Below, piece after piece: positions 7,567 through 10,980 of a stretch of 10,980 nt of DNA. The notes beneath the pieces are model-generated. The model saw nothing but the letters and a program-made list of their open reading frames with translations. It was not told the DNA's origin and did no database searches. The position numbers and the translations under genes are program-made. How positions within the stretch are numbered: position 1 is the first letter of the stretch; each line of letters starts with the position of its first letter. Source of the stretch: Lachnospiraceae bacterium (lineage in GTDB: Bacteria > Bacillota_A > Clostridia > Lachnospirales > Lachnospiraceae); assembly GCA_017613595.1 (NCBI GenBank), contig JAGADM010000139.1, forward strand, positions 1 through 10,980, in the 5' to 3' direction.

Positions 7567-8895
7567 ATGAAGAACCGGAAGAGAATCACGCTGAAGCGCA
7601 GGCAGTTTTTTCTTGCGTTTGCGGCGATATGTCTGATTGCGATTATTGCGGAAGCAGTGTTGTTAATCTGCACATTTTCCAAAAAGAATGATAAGAACAA
7701 GGCAAAGGTCACGCCGACGGATCAGGGAAAGGTTGACGATGACCCGACGCCGACAATCGAACGGGAACCAAGGTTTGTCCGGGTTTGGAGACTGGCGGGG
7801 GAGAAGACCACCTATTCAAACAGTGATACGAGCGATCGCGTGTCGTATGAATATGACGACTACGGCAATGAGATTAAAAGAGTCTATTACGATTCGAAAG
7901 GCGAGTCACCCGAGAAAACGATATTGATCCATCATGACCGGAGCGGCATCATCATTGCGGAATACTGGGTGCCGGATGAAAAAGGACGTCTCGAGGAGAA
8001 ACGGTGCTATTACCCGACCTGTTACGGTGTTTCGATTGATTATATGCTGCTGCAGAACCCGTATCTCTTCGAGGGGGAAATCCTTGAGAGCTGCAATTAT
8101 GATGAAGAGGGAAATCTGACGGGTGAGCTTCGGGGATATCATCAGTTTCTCTCGGATCCGCCGTTTCATTCGGTTGTAAAAATCAGTCCGTACGGGCAGC
8201 TGATTTCGCACGAAGAATATGATGCGGATGACAGACTGACGGCAGAATATCAGTTTACATATGATTATGAAGGAAGACTCAGCGAGATCGTAAAGGCTGA
8301 AGACGGGGCTTCCGAGCCGTATGCCATTTACCGCTATGAGGATTACGACTCCGGGAATGAGATTACATATATCTTTCTTAAAAGCGAAGGAACGAACGGA
8401 TATATCTATAAGGGAGATGTTGAGATCGGTACGTTCTATGACGGTGGCGCCGAAGATGCGTGGGAGCGGATGACACGGAAGACAGATCCGGACAGAAGCA
8501 TTGCTGTCGGTTATGAACACAAGTATCATCTTCCGAACGGAATGTTCCCGCACGGCGCGGAAACGTATAAGCAGATCCTAGGCTCGATGGACTATATCGT
8601 GTATTCCGAAGGAATGACGGCGCGGGTGCTGAGAAAGACCGTATTTCGGGAAGACGGACAGCCTCTTAAGGAACTTCGAAGCTCGGACGGGATGTCAGAT
8701 GTGCGCCTGGCGTCAGAACTCACGGAGAAAACCTATGAATATGAGAACAACACAACGCTCAGTAGAATTACAGACGAGGGAGATGTCTATTCTTTTGTAT
8801 TTGACTGGGCGGGGAATCTGACGCAGTTCCGCAGTGAAACATACGGATATCAGACCGATTATAAGTGGATTGCCATTGCGTATCCTGTGTACTAG
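7567..8895 (+). CDS. Unrecognised single-pass membrane protein with YD/RHS-like repeats (paralog 1)
   Basis: I do not recognise this 442-residue protein as a named family. A basic N-terminus (KNRKRITLKRR) precedes one transmembrane helix at about residues 13-37, so the rest should lie outside the cell. A short charged Pro/Thr linker (about 40-68) follows, then a conserved VWRLAGE segment (73-79). The remainder is Tyr/Asp/Gly-rich with beta-type units resembling YD/RHS repeats: YDDYGNEIKRVYYD (96-109), YDEEGNLTGEL (178-188), YDADDRLTAEY (218-228), YDYEGRLSEI (232-241) and FDWAGNLTQF (412-421). It ends in YKWIAIAYPVY. It is a paralog of the next gene: they share the membrane helix, the DRSGI...WVP block (124-136) and the C-terminal motif. 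There is no RHS core shell, protease site or toxin domain, so it is not a classical RHS toxin. It starts 24 bases after the CotH gene and is probably co-transcribed. Confidence 0.8.
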   Translation: MKNRKRITLKRRQFFLAFAAICLIAIIAEAVLLICTFSKKNDKNKAKVTPTDQGKVDDDPTPTIEREPRFVRVWRLAGEKTTYSNSDTSDRVSYEYDDYGNEIKRVYYDSKGESPEKTILIHHDRSGIIIAEYWVPDEKGRLEEKRCYYPTCYGVSIDYMLLQNPYLFEGEILESCNYDEEGNLTGELRGYHQFLSDPPFHSVVKISPYGQLISHEEYDADDRLTAEYQFTYDYEGRLSEIVKAEDGASEPYAIYRYEDYDSGNEITYIFLKSEGTNGYIYKGDVEIGTFYDGGAEDAWERMTRKTDPDRSIAVGYEHKYHLPNGMFPHGAETYKQILGSMDYIVYSEGMTARVLRKTVFREDGQPLKELRSSDGMSDVRLASELTEKTYEYENNTTLSRITDEGDVYSFVFDWAGNLTQFRSETYGYQTDYKWIAIAYPVY

Positions 8896-8937
8896 TTACG
8901 AACCGGATGCCGCCGTTCGGATTATATTGAAAAGTGT

Positions 8938-8942
8938 GGAGG
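8938..8942 (+). promoter_or_regulatory. Ribosome binding site of the second repeat protein
   Basis: GGAGG, extended as GGAGGAAGG, ends 7 bases before the ATG at 8950. This is much better than the GGGAG before the in-frame ATG at 8989, which lies only about 4 bases from that codon. The 8950 start is therefore preferred, although 8989 (giving MSSRKKII) would also keep the membrane helix. Confidence 0.8.
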
Positions 8943-8949
8943 AAGGAAA

Positions 8950-10320
8950 ATGGAGAGTAACAATTCAGAAAAGAAAAAAGGGAGTCCTATGAGTTCCCGC
9001 AAAAAGATCATAATCGGCTTAGTCGTGCTGAGTCTTGCGGCAATTATTGCGGAAGCCATGCTGTTGATACACGGGCTTTCAAAGAAACCAGAGAAGAAAG
9101 AGCCCGCTCAGGTAACCCCTGCGCCGGTCCTGAAAAAGGAAGTACCGAAGGAAACAACGCCGAAGGTTTCGCCGACGCCTGCCCGGACTCCTTCACCGAC
9201 ACCGGAAGTGGATCATTACGAACAGGTATGGAAACTTGCAAAAGAGTATAAAACGGACAGTAACGGGATAAAGGAACCGGTCAGTGTCCGCGAGTACGAC
9301 GATCAGGGACGTGAGTCGAAGAGAATTGTTTATGATGATGCCGGCGAACCGGAATTAACGGCTGTATTTGTCTATGACCGGAGCGGAATCGTTCTTGTTG
9401 AGCAATGGGTTCCGACGGAGGACGGTGAACTGGAGGAGACAAGATTCATCCACGGAGCCAGCGGAAACACCGATATGGCGGAGTGGGGTTACTATATAGA
9501 TATATACGGCGGAGAAAAGGTTGAGAATGCAGAGTATGATGCGGATGGAAATCTGACGGCGCTCAGAACATCATACCATCCGTATTGGGCGTCGTCTCTG
9601 TCCGGTGAATACTCTTCCGATTGGACGATTGACAGTAACGGATTATTGAAAGAACGCCGGCTATATGAACCGAGCGGAAAGCAGAATTCCGCGATTCAAT
9701 TTCGATATGATGATGAGGGAAGACTGACAGGCTTTATCTTTTTGGATGATCTGGCAGAGAGTATTCCGCATTGGGGACTGACCTACGAAGACGGCTATAC
9801 CTATTATACGGATGAGCTGAACGGAACTTATACCTTCAAGTTTAAAGACGACAATATGCTTATGTATGCCAGATTCATGGGATATGATGAGGATTGGCCG
9901 GGGGCATTGAATGTGACTGACGAGAATCAGGTATTTCCGGATATGTACAGGGGAATCGTTTATCGGCCTAAAGGCAATTTCCCGGCTTTTTTCGATACTA
10001 ATTATACGATTGAGGGTTACGCGCCTAAAAGTTTCAGCTGTATCGATGATGTATACTATGACGAACACGGCAATGAAGTTCCGCAGGATACGGTAGAAGT
10101 ACGGTCGGACGGGCAGCCCGCTTACGGGGACGGGTTTGAGCAAAAGTACTATGAGTATGATGCGAGCGGGAAACTTACAAGGTACTACGATACCACTAAC
10201 CCGTATGATGTATACACGGAACTGGATGACAACTGGAATCTGGTGAAGATGACGGACGTTCTCAACAAGGAGATCTTCGAATATGAATGGATCCTTGTTG
10301 ATGTTCCGGTTTATAAATAG
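8950..10320 (+). CDS. Unrecognised single-pass membrane protein with YD/RHS-like repeats (paralog 2)
   Basis: This 456-residue protein is a tandem paralog of the gene before it and has no name I can give. A basic N-terminus leads to a transmembrane helix at about residues 19-43, which shares IIAEA with paralog 1; at DNA level ATTATTGCGGAAGC is identical at 7642-7655 and 9043-9056. The linker (about 45-88) is longer and rich in Lys, Pro, Thr and Ser, with the run SPTPARTPSPTPE. After VWKLAKE (93-99) come repeat-like units: YDDQGRESKRIVYDD (116-130), YDADGNLTALR (196-206), IDSNGLLKERRLYE (227-240), YDDEGRLTGF (253-262), and a C-terminal YEYDASGKLTRYYD. The block YDRSGI...EQWVP (142-155) matches paralog 1, as does the closing YEWILVDVPVY. 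The domain should face outward and may bind wall polymers or protein partners. A role as a substrate or partner of the neighbouring CotH protein is speculation. Confidence 0.8.
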   Translation: MESNNSEKKKGSPMSSRKKIIIGLVVLSLAAIIAEAMLLIHGLSKKPEKKEPAQVTPAPVLKKEVPKETTPKVSPTPARTPSPTPEVDHYEQVWKLAKEYKTDSNGIKEPVSVREYDDQGRESKRIVYDDAGEPELTAVFVYDRSGIVLVEQWVPTEDGELEETRFIHGASGNTDMAEWGYYIDIYGGEKVENAEYDADGNLTALRTSYHPYWASSLSGEYSSDWTIDSNGLLKERRLYEPSGKQNSAIQFRYDDEGRLTGFIFLDDLAESIPHWGLTYEDGYTYYTDELNGTYTFKFKDDNMLMYARFMGYDEDWPGALNVTDENQVFPDMYRGIVYRPKGNFPAFFDTNYTIEGYAPKSFSCIDDVYYDEHGNEVPQDTVEVRSDGQPAYGDGFEQKYYEYDASGKLTRYYDTTNPYDVYTELDDNWNLVKMTDVLNKEIFEYEWILVDVPVYK

Positions 10321-10370
10321 TACGTGCCGTTCCGTATTACGGCGGCCGAGGTTTTATCACTGTGAACTTT

Positions 10371-10377
10371 GGAGGTG
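10371..10377 (+). promoter_or_regulatory. Ribosome binding site of the 57-residue protein
   Basis: GGAGGTG begins 10 bases before the ATG at 10381, with 5 bases between GGAGG and the start codon. It overlaps an alternative in-frame TTG at 10369, which is therefore unlikely to be the start. This strong site is the main evidence that the small frame is a real gene. Confidence 0.8.
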
Positions 10378-10380
10378 CAC

Positions 10381-10554
10381 ATGGAAGAACAGATCATTAC
10401 AATTACGGTAAAGACCAAAGGCGACGTCTGTGAGATGAGCGACGCGCAGATCCGCGAGTGGTATGAGAAAAGCATCGCGGGACTCTTTAATCCGGAGTAC
10501 GGAACCCCGGAGATCACGGTGGACGTGAAGAGGGTAATCAAAGAAGGAAAATGA
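10381..10554 (+). CDS. Small conserved-looking hypothetical protein, 57 residues
   Basis: I do not recognise this protein. It is predicted to be soluble, with no signal peptide or membrane helix. An amphipathic beta-like N-terminus (EEQIITITVKTKGD) leads into a helix-like segment (MSDAQIREWYEKSIAGLF, about residues 19-36), a turn (NPEYGTPE) and a final strand (ITVDVKRVIK). This beta-alpha-beta look suggests a compact fold rather than random translation. It follows paralog 2 by 60 bases, has its own strong Shine-Dalgarno, and ends 26 bases before an intrinsic terminator, so it is the last gene of the unit. I see no separate promoter in the 60-base gap. It differs from its neighbours in being cytoplasmic, so it could have an unrelated role. 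Confidence 0.7.
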   Translation: MEEQIITITVKTKGDVCEMSDAQIREWYEKSIAGLFNPEYGTPEITVDVKRVIKEGK

Positions 10555-10580
10555 AGAGATTGTATTCATAATGTAAAGAA

Positions 10581-10603
10581 CGGGGCGTTCAGCCCCGTTT
10601 TTT
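10581..10603 (+). terminator. Intrinsic terminator ending the CotH unit
   Basis: CGGGGC (10581-10586) and GCCCCG (10592-10597) form a perfect GC-rich 6-base stem with loop GTTCA, followed by six Ts (10598-10603). Two As before the stem can pair with the first Ts. It lies 26 bases after the small gene and separates the unit from the rrn promoter about 130 bases further on. Confidence 0.92.
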
Positions 10604-10653
10604 CTTGCCGATAAAAGCATTTGTGCGTCGTAAAAAGACACATGCCGGCGTTT

Positions 10654-10685
10654 TGGAAAATGTGCCGATTATATGCTGGAAAATG
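10654..10685 (+). repeat. Two direct copies of TGGAAAATG, 23 bases apart
   Basis: TGGAAAATG occurs at 10654-10662 and 10677-10685, upstream of the rrn promoter. The surrounding bases are partly alike (GCCG and CCGG nearby). The 23-base period is close to two helical turns, so both copies would face the same side of the DNA, as expected of an activator site. They are short and could be chance. Confidence 0.35.
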
Positions 10686-10709
10686 CCGGAAAAATTGGTG
10701 ATTGTTTTG

Positions 10710-10761
10710 CGATATTTTTTTACAAAAAGCTGTTGACAAATCAAAGCTTCTGCGTTAATAT
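10710..10761 (+). promoter_or_regulatory. Ribosomal RNA operon promoter with A/T-rich upstream element
   Basis: A perfect -35 TTGACA (10733-10738) is followed after 17 bases by TAATAT (10756-10761) as -10. Directly upstream, about 10710-10730, is an A/T-rich stretch (GATATTTTTTTACAAAAAGC) in the position of an UP element, which in rRNA promoters is contacted by the alpha subunit. The transcript should start near 10768. The leader that follows, with a boxA-like site and 16S-like end, supports the assignment to rRNA rather than a protein gene. Confidence 0.8.
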
Positions 10762-10767
10762 GTAAAA

Positions 10768-10970
10768 GCTGTCGCTGAGATGACAACGCCTTACGAAATG
10801 CTTTCGTTAAGGCATGTTTCCTTGATGACAGCACAGTGTACTTTGAAAACTGAATAGTGAAACAACCTTGAAGATTCGTTTGAAATGTTTCCTTCATTTC
10901 AATGAAGAGAAGCGAACTTTAACAAATGTAAATTTCAGGAAACACAGGCTTATTAAATAAGTCAGATGTT
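10768..10970 (+). other. rRNA operon leader with structured elements and boxA-like site
   Basis: These roughly 200 bases lie between the promoter and the expected 16S start and hold no credible gene. A hairpin pairs GCCTTACGAAA (10788-10798) with TTTCGTTAAGGC (10802-10813), with one bulged T. The first bases of the transcript, GCTGTC (10768-10773), can pair with GACAGC (10827-10832) and enclose that hairpin. A boxA-like TGTACTTTGAA (10837-10847) lies within the CTTTGAAAACTGAATAG element common in Firmicutes rrn leaders and spacers, where boxA recruits antitermination factors. Further stems are TTGAAATG with CATTTCAA (10880-10887, 10895-10902) and GGCTTA with TAAGTC (10947-10952, 10958-10963). 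No tRNA is visible. Confidence 0.75.
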
Positions 10971-10980
10971 TAAACTGAGA
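10971..10980 (+). rRNA. Probable first bases of a 16S rRNA gene, cut by the window edge
   Basis: The window ends in TAAACTGAGA. Bacterial 16S genes begin with a few variable bases and then AGAGTTTGATC near position 8, so the closing AGA fits 16S positions 8-10 and the mature 5' end would lie near 10971. This rests on ten bases plus the rrn-type promoter and leader upstream. The next bases would confirm or refute it; a 23S gene first is less likely. Confidence 0.55.

Noticed and set aside
8896..8949. Possible internal promoter before the second paralog (TATATT near 8923)
   Set aside because: No -35 hexamer lies at 16-18 bases; the best candidate, TTACGA at 8896, would need a 21-base spacer. 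The weak inverted repeat CGAAC...GTTCG in the same gap is too short with too long a loop.
7567..10320. The paralogs considered as RHS/YD polymorphic toxins with immunity gene
   Set aside because: They are about 450 residues, lack the RHS core cleavage motif and a variable C-terminal toxin, and instead share a conserved C-terminus. The 57-residue gene downstream therefore has no reason to be an immunity protein.
10589..10897. Minus-strand open frame of 102 codons over the rrn promoter and leader
   Set aside because: It covers the terminator loop, a strong rRNA promoter and leader structures on the + strand, and its translation has no recognisable features.
10947..10963. Palindrome GGCTTA...TAAGTC considered as a terminator
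   Set aside because: It is AT-rich, has no T run after it, and lies just before the expected 16S start, where processing structures are usual.
1..10980. CRISPR array, insertion sequence, integrase or tRNA
   Set aside because: No regularly spaced repeats, transposase or integrase motifs, terminal inverted repeats or tRNA cloverleaf were seen on either strand.

Overview
The window reads as chromosomal DNA of a low-to-mid-GC Gram-positive anaerobe (Bacillota, class Clostridia, most likely Lachnospiraceae or a close relative). The signs are strong GGAGG-type ribosome binding sites throughout, a type II lipoprotein signal, a surface CotH-type protein with lamin-tail domains, and at the right end an rRNA leader carrying the CTTTGAAAACTGAATAG element usual in Firmicutes rrn operons. 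The taxon is inferred; no complete 16S is present. All genes that can be supported lie on the + strand.

Bases 20-5012 look like one co-transcribed group: sbcD, sbcC (4-base ATGA overlap) and, 17 bases later, a DUF3810-type three-helix membrane protein with an HELAH metal-site motif. SbcD and SbcC form the Mre11/Rad50-like nuclease-ATPase that clears hairpins and blocked DNA ends. The promoter of this group lies left of the window. The third gene is not an obvious DNA-repair partner and may only share the transcript.

Bases 5049-10603 look like a second unit of four genes, opened by a good sigma-A promoter (TTGCTA, 17 bases, TATAAT at 5068-5096) and closed by an intrinsic terminator (10581-10603). 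It encodes a large lipoprotein (two lamin-tail domains, a chitobiase-C/FN3-like domain, a CotH kinase-like domain), two tandem paralogous single-pass membrane proteins with Pro/Thr linkers and YD/RHS-like repeats that I do not recognise as a named family, and an unrecognised 57-residue protein. All but the last should act at or outside the membrane, so the unit is plausibly a cell-surface system; its function is unknown. The CotH gene has an odd 5' leader: its only good Shine-Dalgarno is separated from the start codon by a 41-base hairpin.

Bases 10604-10980 hold an rrn promoter (TTGACA, 17 bases, TAATAT) with an A/T-rich upstream stretch, a structured leader with a boxA-like element, and at the very edge what should be the first roughly ten bases of a 16S rRNA gene running out of the window.
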